64,000 nt of DNA. Source: Adenanthera pavonina. Its lineage: Eukaryota; Streptophyta; Magnoliopsida; Fabales; Fabaceae. This document shows, one piece after another, positions 34,150 to 46,473 of this stretch. The notes under the pieces were generated by a model, which had not been told where the DNA came from, did no database searches, and saw only the letters and a program-made list of their open reading frames with translations. A program made the position numbers and the translations under genes. Where the stretch lies: positions 11,936,827 through 12,000,826 of the forward strand of contig JAIVEN010000004.1 in NCBI GenBank assembly GCA_026686845.1, written 5' to 3'. How positions within the stretch are numbered: position 1 is the first letter of the stretch; each line of letters begins with the position of its first letter.

Positions 34150-35877
34150 TGTACCTTTAGGAACCCATTCTACCTTCCTGCCAAGTCCATTTTTCTTCAA
34201 TAAACATGAACTGGAAACATGTCCCTTCTTGTTACAGAAGAGATAGGTGGTAAAGGGATTATTAGATTATGATGCAGGAAGAAAGCAATGCAAATAATAC
34301 TTTTGTTTCACATATTTTGGTTGGACATATGATTTAATGCATTTTGAGGTGCGGCTTTTCTTTTGATGTCCATCAGCATGCACAAAATGTCTCATATACA
34401 GATTTTGATTTTTCTTTTTATTCTTTTCCTTAACTGCACAAGGATTATAGCCAAGTCTAGCTTTTCCTTGTGCAATTCTTTGATTTCCTAATAAGGCAAA
34501 CAACATATCTTTGCCCTTAGTGAGTTTAGCCATTGTTTTCAAAAGATATTCATTGTTTTTCTTCCGTTCAAGACATGATTTATACCAAGCAGATTTAGTT
34601 TCATGCAGAGATGTAGTATCAGGTAATTTGCAATTAGATTGTAACTTGCTAATCTTCTTCTTAACCAGTTTTAGTTCATTTACAGTTTTAACAAACTCAT
34701 CATACAGATCATGAAATGCATTAAGCAATTCCGAATAGGAAGATTCAGATTCACATACCTCATTTTCATGGTCACTACTAGATGAGCTTGAAGTCTCTTC
34801 ATATGCAAATGCCAACAAGTAAATGTTGGCAATTTCTTCCTCATCTTTATCATCTTCATCTGAGTTGTTGCCCCAGATTAATGAGATGTATGGCCTCTTC
34901 TTTTTGCCCTTGTCAGCAGCTTTCTTTTCCTTCTCTTACTTCTTTAGAAATTATGGACAATCCCATTTGATGTGCCCTTACTTTTTGCATTCATAGTATG
35001 GGACAGGCTCTTTGCCTTATTTCTTGGTGTCTCCAGCTGCTTCTTTCTTGAAGAATCTTTAATTTTGTTTCTTGTTAGAGAACCTTCTGAATTTTCTGAC
35101 CATCATAGTCAGAGCCTCTTCATCTAGTTCATCACCATAATCAGATTCTTCTTCCCTTTCTTTAACAGCTTTTAAAGCAAGGCCCTTCTTCTTCCTGTCT
35201 TGACCTGCTTCCTTGAGAACCTTTATTTTTCCCTCATACTCTTTAAGGCTACCGAAGAGTGCTGTGATAGAAGCCATTGACTCTCCTCTGGCTTCCTCTA
35301 TTCCTATTACTTTTAGTTGCCAATGCAAAGGAAGAGCTCTAAGGATTTTTCTAATTTTCTCTAGCAGAGTGTACTTCTTACCCAGACTCTTCAGTTGATT
35401 CACAATGAGTGTGAATCGCTTTTGTAACTTTTTGGTACTCTTACCTTCCACCGTTCTAAAACTTTCATACTCACTAATGCTAGAGTTCAATTTGTTCTTC
35501 CTTACTCCAGTAGTTCCTTTGTGAGCGATTTCAAGAGTGTCCCACATACCCTTGGTTGTGGTACATTGTGACACTCTATAGAATTCATCCTGGTTGAGTG
35601 CACTAACTAGATAGTATTTTGCCTTAAAGTTTAGCATGGCACTTTTCTTATCTTCCTCATTCCACTCGTCTCCTAGCTTCTTTTTGTATTTGCTATCATC
35701 CTGAAGCTTAATTGGGACAAAATCCCCCTTTTGGATGACAAACCAGATATCCAGATCAATGGATTGGAGATAAATTTGCATTCTCATCTTCCAGTATCCA
35801 TAGTGTTCTCCACTGAAGCCAGGAGGTCTATTTGTGTTGTTTCCCTCTGGTAGGATACTCTCTCCAAAGCCAGCCAT
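34150..35877 (-). pseudogene. Gag of Sirevirus 2
   Basis: The start is the ATG at 35875-35877 (MAGFGESILPEGNN); the frame is open upstream to a GTG, but that overlaps the PBS. The capsid domain of the copia/UBN2 type runs to ~35100 (RPPGFSGEHYGYWKMRMQIY, MWDTLEIAHKGT, SEYESFRTVEGKS). Then comes a first knuckle near 34980 with Tyr for the first Cys (YYECKK.GHIKWDC), an acidic and helical segment at 34267-34818 (ELLNAFHDLYDEFVKTVNEL), and a second knuckle near 34210-34250, again with Tyr first (YLFCNKKGHVSSSC). TAA/TAG codons at probable Gln positions break the region 34900-35060. A ~570-residue gag with two knuckles is typical of Sireviruses. Confidence 0.85.
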
Positions 35878-35910
35878 TAATTTTCCTGGATTGTTAGATC
35901 CTTTGTTTTG

Positions 35911-35930
35911 GAGTCTGGGCTCTAATATCA
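35911..35930 (-). other. Primer-binding site of Sirevirus 2
   Basis: Minus strand TGATATTAGAGCCCAGACTC, a variant of the initiator-Met tRNA PBS (TGGTATCAGAGCC), two bases inside the LTR end (CCTAACA) at 35933. Confidence 0.85.
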
Positions 35931-35932
35931 CT

Positions 35933-37744
35933 TGTTAGGTTTGCTGGCTTCCCAAGAAGGGGGTGAATTGGAAAAATTAAAATTTTCTACAAAAGTGTAA
36001 AAGAGCAGTGAAAGCAAGAGTAACAGAAAAATAGAGTATAAAATATAACAAAGTGAAAATCAAGATAAGGGAAGATAAGACACAAATGTTAGATAAGCTG
36101 GCTTTCCAAGAGGGGGTGAATTGGGAAGATTAAAAATTTTTCTACAAAACGTCAAGAAAGTGAAGAAAGCAAAGTGTGATGGTAAAACAGAGTATTAATG
36201 AATAAACAGTAAAAGTAGCAGTAGGGAAGAGAAGACTCAGATATTTATCCTGGTTTGGTCTCTTAACTTGACCTACGTCCAGTCCACAAGTTACCACTTG
36301 AGATTTTCCACATTTTGTAAGAATTCAGTGGGCTTCTTGCAAATGCCTCAGTACAAAGTTGATGCTCTATTTCTAGAGCTCACACTTTCACTTTTTGCAC
36401 TCTCACTAAGTGCTTCCCTAATCCCTTGTGATTTCCCCTCATAAGAAAATATTTCTTCTAGATGAAGATAAGATTGTATACAACAAATAAACTCTCTTAA
36501 TCAGAGTGAATATGAAAGTTGGAGTACAAAGTTTGAAGCATGTGAGAGTAAGAGACTTTGAATAGATGATTTGGCAGAGTTTCAGTATATACAAAGTAAT
36601 TTTGTTACCCACATCTTCAAATGAAGTTCTATTTATAGATTTTTGCCCCATCTATATGTTAGAGATAAGATCTAGCCGTTAGAGATGTTACCCAATGGTT
36701 ACTCTAAGGAACTATCCGTTTACCAACCGCATTTAATGCTTCTGACACTCAAAGTTTGAATTTCAGTTGGTTAACAGACAAATTTCACAGAAACCGAAAG
36801 CTATAGCCTTTAACGTTAAACTCCTGAAGTTCGTCTGTTATAAAGCAAAATTTGAATTTTCATCTTTTGAGAATGATTCTATGTTGAAACATACGAATTT
36901 TCATGTTGAACGTCTTTCTGTTAAGTGTGAACAGTAATTTCATTTTGCTGTAGTGCCTTTGAAATTTGAATTTTGGAACCCAAAATTCGTCTGTCAGAAG
37001 CTGGTTCAATGAGTCACAATAGTTCATCAATTTGAAATTTGAATTTTCAAAGGGTAAAGTTCTTCTGTCAAAGAGACCTCTTTTAAGACTTACTTTAAAG
37101 TTCAAATTTCTGAATACTGTCATTTGTATGTCAACATATCATTATAACAGACTTACAAGCTTTGTTTCTGAAATTCAAATTGTCATGTTCAAAGTTTGTC
37201 TGTCAGTGAGCAATTTTGAAGCTCTTTCTAAACTTGGTTTCAGATGAACTTTGACATATTCTCAGACGAATTTTTCAATTTTCATAAGTTGCATTTTATC
37301 TGAAATTCAAATATTCAAAAGCCAAAGTTCGTCTGTCAGAGAAAGCTCTTTTCAGACAAGTATCAAAATTCAAATTTCTCAAGTCAAAATTCGTCTGTCA
37401 GAGAAGCCTCTTTTCAGACTTGTTCATTTTTAATACGAAATTTGAATTTCCAAATCCAAAGTTTGAATTTTCAAAACAGCAAATCAGTATAAACCTTTCA
37501 AACTTCGTCTGTTGGTGGGTGTTTTTCAAATATTCCACGAATTAACATAGAATCAAGGTTTTAAGACATTTTTGCACCAAATCAAAGTCTTTTACTCAAA
37601 TTAAAACATTACTAAACATTCTACATCTATTCTTGCACTGATTTTTCTAGAATTCCTTCACTTGAAACCTTTTATGCACATTTGATATCTTTATTCCAAG
37701 CTCTTGAAGGTTGGTTTGGAATCATCAAAACACTTGATTCAGCA
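35933..37744 (-). repeat. LTR of Sirevirus 2 (1.8 kb)
   Basis: On the minus strand it starts TGCTGAATCAAGTGTTTTGA (second T of TGTT changed to C) at 37744 and ends CCTAACA at 35933. It lies between a PPT (37745-37759) and a PBS, so it served both as 3' LTR of an upstream relative and as 5' LTR of element 2. It contains many copies of the AAAGTTCGTCTGTCAGAGA word, and a ~150 bp tandem duplication at its 3' end (35933-36080 and 36083-36240, both with GGGGGTGAATTGG). Confidence 0.85.
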
Positions 37745-38058
37745 TTCTCCCCCTTTTTTATTATGACAAAACAACTTACAAACTGGATTAGTACTTGGGT
37801 TTGTTTTAACAAGCTCCCCCTCAACATATGCATTATAATCCAAAAGATATCATGTATAGTAGATCAAGTAAAGAGATTTCTAAACTCATTCAAAGTTCAA
37901 CAAGAACAGTTCATTGCAACCAAGGAATTCTTTCATTTCATCAAATGTCACTTTACAAGAAACAACAAATATTACAGAATACAAAAACACATTACACAAA
38001 CAACAGAAACATAATACAGCACTACAAGAGGACCCAAGCATAAGTTCTAATCACTTTT
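37745..38058 (-). other. 3' internal tail of another Sirevirus copy, with PPT
   Basis: Matches 20560-20875 of Sirevirus 1: the 3' untranslated part after the additional ORF (TTGTAGTGCTGTATTATG, TACATGATATCTTTTGG), a GAGGGGGAGCTTG tract, and at 37745-37759 the PPT AAAAAAGGGGGAGAA directly before the LTR. The rest of this copy's internal region is missing. Confidence 0.8.
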
Positions 38059-38762
38059 GGTGCCCAAAATTCGTCTGTCAGTGAGCAACTTAATATGGTG
38101 CAAAATTTTTTCTTTTCAAAATTCAAATTTTCAAATACCAAAGTTCATCTATCAGAGAGATCTCTTATCAGACTTAATTCAAGGCTCAAATTTCTAAAGA
38201 CTAAAGTCCGTATGTCAGAAAAGCATTTGAACAGACTTACAAACTATCTTTCCAAAGTTTGAATTTTCAAAATCAAAGTTTGTCTATCAAAGGACTGACT
38301 TGGAACTCTTTTTAAACTTTACTTTCAAATGAACTTTGATATATCTTTAGATGAATTTTTCATTTTTCACAGTTTGTGTTTTACTCGAAATTTGAATTTT
38401 CAAAAACTAAAGTTCGTCTGTCAGAGGAACCTTTTTTCAGACTAACATAGTTTCAATTCGAAGTTCAAATTTCAGTTATCAAAATTTGAATTTTCAAAGT
38501 AACATATCATATTTAACACTCCAAAATTCGTCTGTTAGTGGGTATTTTTCAAATATTTCATGAGTTAACATAAAAATACATTTTTAAAATATTTGTGTGC
38601 GAGATCAAAACCTTCTACTCATGTGAATACAATGAGAAATCCTACATCTAATCTTATACTCATTTTTGCTTGGATTTCTTCACTTGGAATCTTTTGTACA
38701 CCTTTGATATCTTCCTTCCTAGCTCAAGTTAGTTTGGAATCATCAAAACACTTTATTCAACA
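38059..38762 (-). repeat. Sirevirus LTR fragment b
   Basis: Begins, on the minus strand, with TGTTGAATAAAGTGTTTTGA at 38762 and continues through the family's repeated CTGACAGACGAA words to a break at ~38059 against the internal tail. About the first 700 bp of an LTR. Confidence 0.75.
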
Positions 38763-39635
38763 TCTGATACACCAAAATTCAAATTTTGGGTGCCAACAGA
38801 TGAAGGTCGCAAAGACTATAAGCTAAGGACTTCAACGTTCAACTTTCGAAATTCATCTGTTCAAGCGTGAAATTCAAATTTTGAATTTATCAAATATATC
38901 TCATGTTAGAACATATGAATTTTCATATTCAAAGTGCATCTATTTAGTTTGAACAGTTATCTCATGTTTTCATAGTTTACTCGAAATTCAAATTTTAGGA
39001 TTCGAAATTCATCTGTAAGAGGCTTACTCAACATGGTACAAAAGTTCTCCCATGTGAAATTTGAATTTTGCACTTCAAAGTTCATCTGTCAAAGACATAC
39101 TCTAACAAAATTCACAAGTTCTTATTTCAAAATTTGAATTTTGAAATCCAAAATTTGTCTGTTAGAGAGAGTGACTTTGAACCCTTTATGCGATTTAATA
39201 ACATTCGAATTTTGACAAGACCTCGAATGAATTTTGCAAATTTTACTATCTATGCTTAACTCAAAATTTGAATTTTAAAACTTCAAATTAGTCTATCAAA
39301 GATGATAACTCTGGAACTTCAATTTAAGTTAGCAAAGTTTAAATTTTGCACAAAATATATAAGAATTAACACTAAAATTCATTTGTTAGTCAAGGTTTTC
39401 AAAATGTAACATATGCTAACATAGGATAACTATGAAAATACTTGTTTAAATGCTGTGGAAACATAAATAATTAACAATCAAAGCCTTTTACCCTTTGTAC
39501 ATCATGAGAAATCCTAACATCTAAATTTTTACATGTTTTTCCTTGGATTTCTTCACATTTGTGCTTTTAATGCTCCTTTGACATTCTTCTTCCAAGCTTT
39601 ACTTATTTGGAATCATCAAAACACTTGATTCAATA
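38763..39635 (-). repeat. Sirevirus LTR fragment c
   Basis: Begins with TATTGAATCAAGTGTTTTGA at 39635 (the expected TGTTG altered) and covers about the first 870 bp of the LTR, more diverged than fragment b. It replaces the first ~390 bp of the 5' LTR of gypsy element 2 on its right. Confidence 0.7.
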
Positions 39636-40565
39636 AGATTATGTTGGGTTTCAGGTTTATAGATGAATCCATCAATTAAAATGCTTGTAATGGTGTTGTT
39701 GAAGTGTTGTGTAGTGTTAGAAGGCTTTGGTTATGAGTTTTAGTTGGATTATGATGAATTTGAGTAGAATCCTAGGTTAAAAATTGCAAAGGGAGTGTGA
39801 AATCCGAATTTAATGTTGGTAATTATAATAGGGATGATTAACTAGAGCTCGTTAGAGTGTAATAATGTTGTTGGAACCTTGGGTAGAGCTTAAATGGTAG
39901 AATTATGAATTTTGGATAATTACGTTTTGAGTTAATTGAAGCTATTATGGTATTTTAGTGGTTGTTTGGTTGATTTGAGGAGATTCTACTCATGTCCTAC
40001 ATCGAGACGGTGGCCGTGTGTGTGGTATCGATGATTTTAGGTAACCAGGTGTTTGTAATTTATGTGTTATATGTTGGTATATGTGTATGGTTTTCTATAT
40101 GTCGTGCTATGTGCATAGCTATTTGAGATGTGATGATTGTATATGATGATGATGAGTATGATGATGTGTACATGTGATTGTAGCATCCTCACACCATTGC
40201 ATGCTAGCATGACCATGATGATTATAATGTTGATATACATATATGATGATGTTATATATATAGCATTCTTCCATACCATGGCATTAACATCATCACCATT
40301 GATGCATATTGTGAGATGGATGTTAGGGTGATGATGAGTTATGATATGACGATGATATAAGAAATGATGATGATTGATATGTTGTGATGATGATATATGA
40401 TATGATGATTTGAAGAAGAATCCCTTCCATAAAATCTTCTCCCATCGCCCAGGAGAGCCAAACGATAATAGACTGCACCTTCCCCAAATTACTACCAATT
40501 TAGGTCATCTGGGGGAAGGAGAACCATGTTTCAATTGCTAGTGTAACCTTTGGCCAGGTTGTATT
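39636..40565 (+). repeat. 5' LTR of gypsy element 2, left part
   Basis: Matches 50285-51063 and 57890-58015 of the 3' LTR (ATTAAAATGCTTGTAATGGT). The first ~390 bp are missing at the junction with the Sirevirus fragment. It includes an ATG/GATGAT-rich microsatellite-like tract (40130-40420), which gives long chance ORFs on the minus strand. Confidence 0.85.
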
Positions 40566-43500
40566 TGTAATATCCTTTTTTTTATAGGATGTTATAAAAA
40601 TAAATAAAAGATAAGAAACGAAGCGAGACGAAAAGATTATATATAATTGGGTTTTAAAAGGAATTAATTTTTGATCTAACTTTATGAAAAAGTTACATTT
40701 GATCTTTAACTGGAATTAATTTTTCATAAGATCTTTAGCAGAAGATCTTGTCAGAAATTAATTTCAAAACTTACCCCGGAAAATATGCAACATACCACTT
40801 AAATGAAAGCTCGCTCCAAGTTGAGCGCAACGGTATAAGTATTGCGTAGCTGAGAGGTCTAGGTTAAAAGATAGACCAATTTGAAAGTGAATATGAATAG
40901 TAAAAAAGAAATAATAAAAATATTGGTCTTTGGGTAAAATTACCTAAAAGTGTCCAAAAAAAATGGATAATTACATTTTTACCTAGCTTAAGGGCAAAAC
41001 AGTCATTTTTCAAAATTAAAAGTAAAATATGAATAATATATTTAATGCTCAAAAATAAAAAATTTGATATCATAAAATGCATAACTAATTGGAAAAAAAG
41101 AAGAGACCCCGTTAAACGTAAAGAAGGGTAAAGAAGTTATTTTTTCTAGTTAAATGAAAAAATAAGAAAATTATATTTTGATGCTAAGAATCAAGAATCT
41201 TTACAATGTAGTCCCTGAACGGAGAAATTTCACGTGCGGAGGAAATGAATAGAAATTTAGGGAAAATTATAGCTAATAATCTAAAAGTTTTAAAAATTAT
41301 AAATTTATCCTAGGTCAACGATATTTTTGGAAATATGAAAAATTATAGTTAAAGTGAAGCTCTCGAGGAGATAAGGCCAATGAAATATAGCAAGGAATCT
41401 ATTAAGATCAAAATAATATTTATTAGGTAATTTAGGTTTAATATTAATATTTTACCCTATAAAAGTTAGTTTAGACTGTAAAAAAAGACAGTCCCAATTC
41501 AAGGACACCGAACGGACCTTGATAAAATATATCTTGGGTCAAGATAATTATTTTTATCCAAAATTTATTTTTGGATAATACTGTATCAATTTAATGTCAA
41601 TTTCGGCCAAGTTATTTAATCGGTACGGGAAAATTTAATCGGTAAATGGTATATTGGCCCATAAAATTATTAAAGTAATTTTTTTTGCCAAAAATGTGGA
41701 TGAATTAATTCTGATTAGCAGCTTAGGATATATGAGGAATTTTTGAGAAAGCTTTATTAAAGTTAAACTAATTTGGTTAAATTAACCAATTATACTATTC
41801 ACTCCTCTCATCTCTCTACTCAAGAAGCATGATTAAGCACTTTAAACACTCCTTCTTCTTGATTCTTGCATCTGAACCAGCAGCTCTAAGTGTGAGTGAG
41901 AGCAAAAAATTTCAAGGAAAAAAGGAAGAGCAAGAAGGAAAAGATGGAACTATAAACACCAAGGTAAGGTTCTAAGGTCCTAAGCTTGAATATTTTGGTG
42001 TTTTCATGGAGTATTTTTCTTCTATTCATATCTAAAATTTTTTGCCTAGAGAGAAAGTAGAGAGAGAAAATGAAGCCATGAAGAAATTAATCCATGAAAA
42101 GTGATATATAGGCTTCAAGTATTAATGATATACCATTGGATTGGAAATTAATCGGGCAGTTATTTTTCAACATTTTTTGGGAATTTTTTGCCTCTTTAGG
42201 GTTTGAAAAGGAAAGGGAATTTCATAATTTTAACCCCAAAAATGAATTTCTTGGGTCCAAAATAGGTAGGAATGAGTGTGTTGTACAAGAAAATGCCAAT
42301 GGATAGTAAAGTGAAAATTTAAGGTTCAAGAGAACACTTTGTTAATGAGTTCATGTAATCAGTGATTCATGGCATTATTTGTGATGAAATAAGGTTCAAG
42401 GAAGTATTGAGAGGCCAAAGGAAGTGTCCACAAAGTTTGGAGATCATTGGAAAGTAAGAAGGTAGTTAATTTCCCTATTATGCCTAATGTTATCATGCTT
42501 TATTTTCATATTTTTATAACTATGCCATATATTTGTTTAGATGTTTATTGATGAATATGCATTTATTAGCTGGTTATTTGAAGGGTTTTGTAATCCTTGG
42601 ATGTCCATTTTACAAAGTGTTACCATGCCAAAATTTTTATGAAATGTTATGGCATAAATTTTTTGTATGATTTCAATGATGATCCATGAATTGATGATGA
42701 TAGTATGTGTGCATAATTGAGCTTAACTTCCAAGATTCTTAGAATCTCATCCCTTCCAAATTATCATCATGACTAGGCCCAAGCTATGACAAGAAGTGGT
42801 CAAGAGTGCTAAGGAGAAAGAAGAATGATTATGAAGCATTATATTGCTCTCAAGTTATGATCTTGTAGTTTGAAATGATATGTAAAGTTATCAATATGCT
42901 ACTAAATCTATATCTCCATCCTTTTGTGATCACTAGAGCATTATGAAATGTTATGTATGGATTTAGTACAATGAATGGTGATGTACTATGTCTATCAAGC
43001 TTACTTTGTTAAGTTATGAATGGAAATGCTCAATTAGAACACTCTGAGAATTATGAAGGTACTATTCATATGAACAGGGTATACTACATGAGTGTTAGGT
43101 ATACTCAAAAAGTAGATGTAATAAGCTTGCCATAGAGTCAAAGGACACATAAATTGGATAATTGTACAATTTATGGTGAATTTTCAAAATTAGGATCCAG
43201 AACAAGGCAAAACTGAAAACTGGAAGTCTTAGACATAGGTACTAGAAAATTCAAAAGGGATTATAAAATCGTACATAGCTCTAAAAATTTATTGGTTTCT
43301 ATGTATCGAAAGGTCTATGTCTTAGCTTTCATATTCCTAGATTGAGAGCAATTTGAGCTATATAACAAGAGTTATACATATTTACCTAAGACTGTTTCAG
43401 TTAAAGTTGAGCTCTAACCTCTATTAGTTTAAGTTAATGTCATGTCTATACAAGTTGAATAAATATACAAGAAACATTTCTAGAAATTAGACTCATAGGG

Positions 43501-43910
43501 CTTTCCAATGACATAAGGAATACATGAATTGGCTTAAAGTAGAGTGCGATATGAATTTTTAAATATAAGACTAAAATCTTAGGAAAGAGAAAATGACCAA
43601 ATATACAATAAAAGTTTGAGAAATAAACTGTATGAATTGGTTTAGAGAATGCTCTGTTTCATTTTTTTCCATGAAGACAATCTTTTTAGATATTGTTAGA
43701 AACTTGAATCACTATGAGATAATTTTTTTTAGAATTAGTTATGAATTGTCAAAGTTCATCGGGTAAAATAGAAATGACACAATGAACAATACCCAGAATT
43801 TTAGAAAAATTTGTTTCAATATTTTTATGCAATCAAGTCTCTAATCATGCAATCATGGACATAATTGGAGTCTAATACATGGGAAATGGACTTAAGTCTA
43901 AGGTGTTATA
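40566..43910 (+). repeat. Solo family-A LTR in the 5' LTR of gypsy element 2
   Basis: A complete 3345 bp LTR from TGTAATATCC to GGTGTTATA, flanked by the 5-bp target-site duplication GTATT (40561-40565 and 43911-43915). No internal element sequence is present, so it is a solo LTR from recombination between two LTRs. The palindrome copy is at 42733-42747 (AGATTCT T AGAATCT). This copy defines the ends and length of the family. Confidence 0.92.
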
Positions 43911-45078
43911 GTATTAGTGTGAGGTGAGCTTGGTTATGTCCTGGAATCAGTATTAGTGTGAGGTGAGATTAGAAATATGCTGTCATGATGCTAGCTCATG
44001 GTTCTAACCATGTACAAGGGAGAACATGCATATTCAATGTCATTTTGCATTATTGCTCCATATACATTATTGTGTGGACTATTGATATAGATTGTCTATA
44101 GTTGTATTCCCAGTTATTGAGACCTTGTCTCATACCCTTTCTTATGACTAACAGTTCAGGTGAAGACTTTGTCATTAGTTTGGAGAAGAAAAAGGAGTCA
44201 TAGCTTCTCCAGTATTGGGAATGTCCAAGTTAACAGTAGTGTGTGTATTGTCTATATTATGTATTCTGTCAAGTAGGATAGTAAGTTTGTAATCAATATG
44301 AATGCAATGATATTAAAATGATGATGGTTGTAGAATGTTAATGATGATAAATTACATGTGATGATATCGATGACGACGTAGTATGGATGTATACATGTAT
44401 TGGTGTGCATGCATGAAGATGGTGTAGACCCAGTATAGGTCATCATTGTTGGAGTAGATGTATGTGCATCAGAATGGATGCATGAGAGCTAAACAAGGGG
44501 TTTTGGGCCTAGTGTGTGTTTTGGCCATATGGCCTATTATGTGAAATTGGGGGTTCAAGGGGGTCAAATTTTGGAGGAGTCGTTCCTCTAAGATGAAATC
44601 TTCTTGGACAAGTTGGTTGAGTCAAATGGGACCTATGTGAATGGTCCTCGAGCACTAATATGACTTTGGTGGCCATTGGAATAGGTAAGTAGTAAGTTTT
44701 AGCCAAAAAGTGACCAAAATGGTCACGGGTGTCCAAAATCTCTATACTAAGATAGATTTAAGTGGAATTGGTGTCTATGACTAGATTGAGATGAGAGTGA
44801 CTTGTAAGAGTTGGAATCAAGTCATTTGGAGCTCTGAGCACGAAGTTCTACTTGTAGGAAGTTTGCTCAAAAGATTAGCAATTTGATTATACAAAATCTA
44901 ATACACATGTTGTAGAGCCAAAAGCTTGGCCACGGTGCCAAGTGCTATTGCCTCTCTCGAGATGCGGCAACACTGTAGCTCACCATGGCACCACTCTATT
45001 CTGATGCTTTTTAGTGTCTTTTTAGGTATTTCATGTTTTAGGAGGTGAATTTGGGGTGTTTGAAAGTGAGTTATTATA
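43911..45078 (+). repeat. 5' LTR of gypsy element 2, right part
   Basis: Resumes after the solo LTR and matches 58018-59157 (GTTTTGGGCC, GGAGGAGTCGTTCCTCT, ACTGTAGCTCACC) to the end TTATTATA at 45078. A partial 39-bp tandem copy of GTATTAGTGTGAGGTGAG lies at 43911 and 43950. Confidence 0.85.
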
Positions 45079-45081
45079 TTT

Positions 45082-45093
45082 TGGTATTAGGGG
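45082..45093 (+). other. Primer-binding site of gypsy element 2
   Basis: TGGTATTAGGGG, a diverged initiator-Met tRNA PBS (TGGTATCAGAGC), three bases after the LTR end. Confidence 0.75.
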
Positions 45094-45259
45094 AATAGTT
45101 CAAGCCATTGTTTCTATATGTTGTAATACTTGGCACAATCTAAATTGCATAGACTTGTATATTCCCATTGCAATACTAGTCTATTGTCATTTAACTGAAC
45201 ATGTTACTTGTGTATAGGGAAATACATCTCGTAAGGGAAGATAGAGCAATAGTGATCTA

Positions 45260-46470
45260 ATGAGGCAGGTGCATGAAATATTGGCTGATCTAATAACTGA
45301 GTGCATACCCATTGGGAAACACTGAATAGGATGCAAGAGCAGTTGAACCAGCAAGGGAATGGTGATGTAAATAAAGAGGTTGGCATGTCTGTGGATTTGA
45401 ATGTTAGAGAAAACAATGATCAGGATGAGGTGGAGCCTGTGAGAGCCCTAAGAGCTAAAAGAAGGGGTATCTTCTCTCAACTAAAAGACTTTCAAAAGTT
45501 TAATCCCTCGGCTTTCAAAAGTAAAATGTACCCTACGACAACTGAAGAATGGATAAACCAGTTGGAGACCATATTTGGTGTCAAGGACTGCAACTCTGAA
45601 CAAAGGGTGCAATTGGCCAGTTTAAATTAGAGAAGAAGACTAAGAGTTGGTAGAGGAGTATTCTACCATGTGTGAAAGCTATGGATGCCCCAATGAATTA
45701 GGAACATCTTAAAGAAAGATTCTTTGTACACTACTTCCCTCCTGCCCTGATGACGTAAAAGAATGCTGAATTCTTGGCCTTTCAATAGGGGAGTTTATCG
45801 ACTGATAATTATATTGATCAATTTTTAGATCTAGTCAAATATTCCATATACTTGAAGAATCACCCTGATGACAAGTGGAAGGCTATACGTCTGTTTCAGG
45901 GAGCTTGCCCAGAAATTGAGGAACGATTGACGGTGATTGAATTTACATCCTTTGAGGACTTGTGCGCGAGGATGTGTGTTCTATCTCAGCGAATATGAGA
46001 AATGGAGGAGAAAAGGAGAAATTTAATGATCCGTGCCTTTTCTCGCTTAGGACTTACTTGAGGTATTAGTAAGGGAAGTGGATTTGGTAGTAGTAATGGC
46101 AGTGGTAGTTCTTATGGAGGAATAGTCCATCATAACATAGGCCGTTTGGTAGAGAAATAGGCAAAATTGGTCAAGATCAATACAATAGAGGTCGATTTGG
46201 CATAGGGCAATTCTATAGAGGAGGCTTTGAACAAGGGAGTTCTAGCTAGAATGAATTTACAAGAAGAGATGTAGTTCCCTCTTAATACCATTAAGGTAGT
46301 GTCTCAACCCTGTGCGCAAAGTATGGGATAAACTATGGCGACTAACCATGCTTGATTTGTTACAACTGTGGGAAACCAAGACATATTTCACAGGCTTGTC
46401 ATGAGCCCACATGTGATGACGCAATAAGGAGGCCAAAAATCCCGAATGAGTCTTTGCCATAATCCGATAG
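45260..46470 (+). pseudogene. Gag of gypsy element 2
   Basis: A likely start is ATG 45260 (MRQVHEILADLIT), then a frame change into 45301-45630 (HWETLNRMQEQLNQQGN; FQKFNPSAFKSKMYPTTTEE; WINQLETIFGVKDC), the usual plant gypsy capsid opening. Downstream the frame shifts repeatedly; EFTSFEDLCARMC near 45940, a Gly/Ser-rich stretch (46075-46120) and a zinc knuckle at 46358-46399 (CYNCGKPRHISQAC, CX2CX4HX4C, intact) follow. Unlike gypsy element 1, there is no extra ORF between PBS and gag, where only ~180 bp separate them. Confidence 0.82.
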
Positions 46471-46473
46471 GAG

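Larger units (their letters stand above)
30641..37744 (-). mobile_element. Ty1-copia Sirevirus-like element 2, 3'-truncated
   Basis: Minus-strand element: LTR (35933-37744), PBS (35911-35930), gag (35877 to ~34150), protease, integrase, RT, RNase H (to 30955) and ~315 bp of post-pol spacer that matches 17371-17720 of Sirevirus 1. The additional ORF, PPT and 3' LTR are absent; the spacer breaks at ~30641 against the CACTA protease exon. The large gag with two knuckle-like motifs fits Sireviruses. The element is closely related to Sirevirus 1, but Sirevirus 2 keeps gag and Sirevirus 1 keeps the additional ORF. Confidence 0.88.

Noticed and set aside
40067..40498. 143-codon minus-strand frame in the gypsy 2 LTR
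   Set aside because: It comes from an ATG/GATGAT-rich tract in the LTR; low-complexity His/Ile/Tyr composition and no counterpart kept open at 50865-51125.
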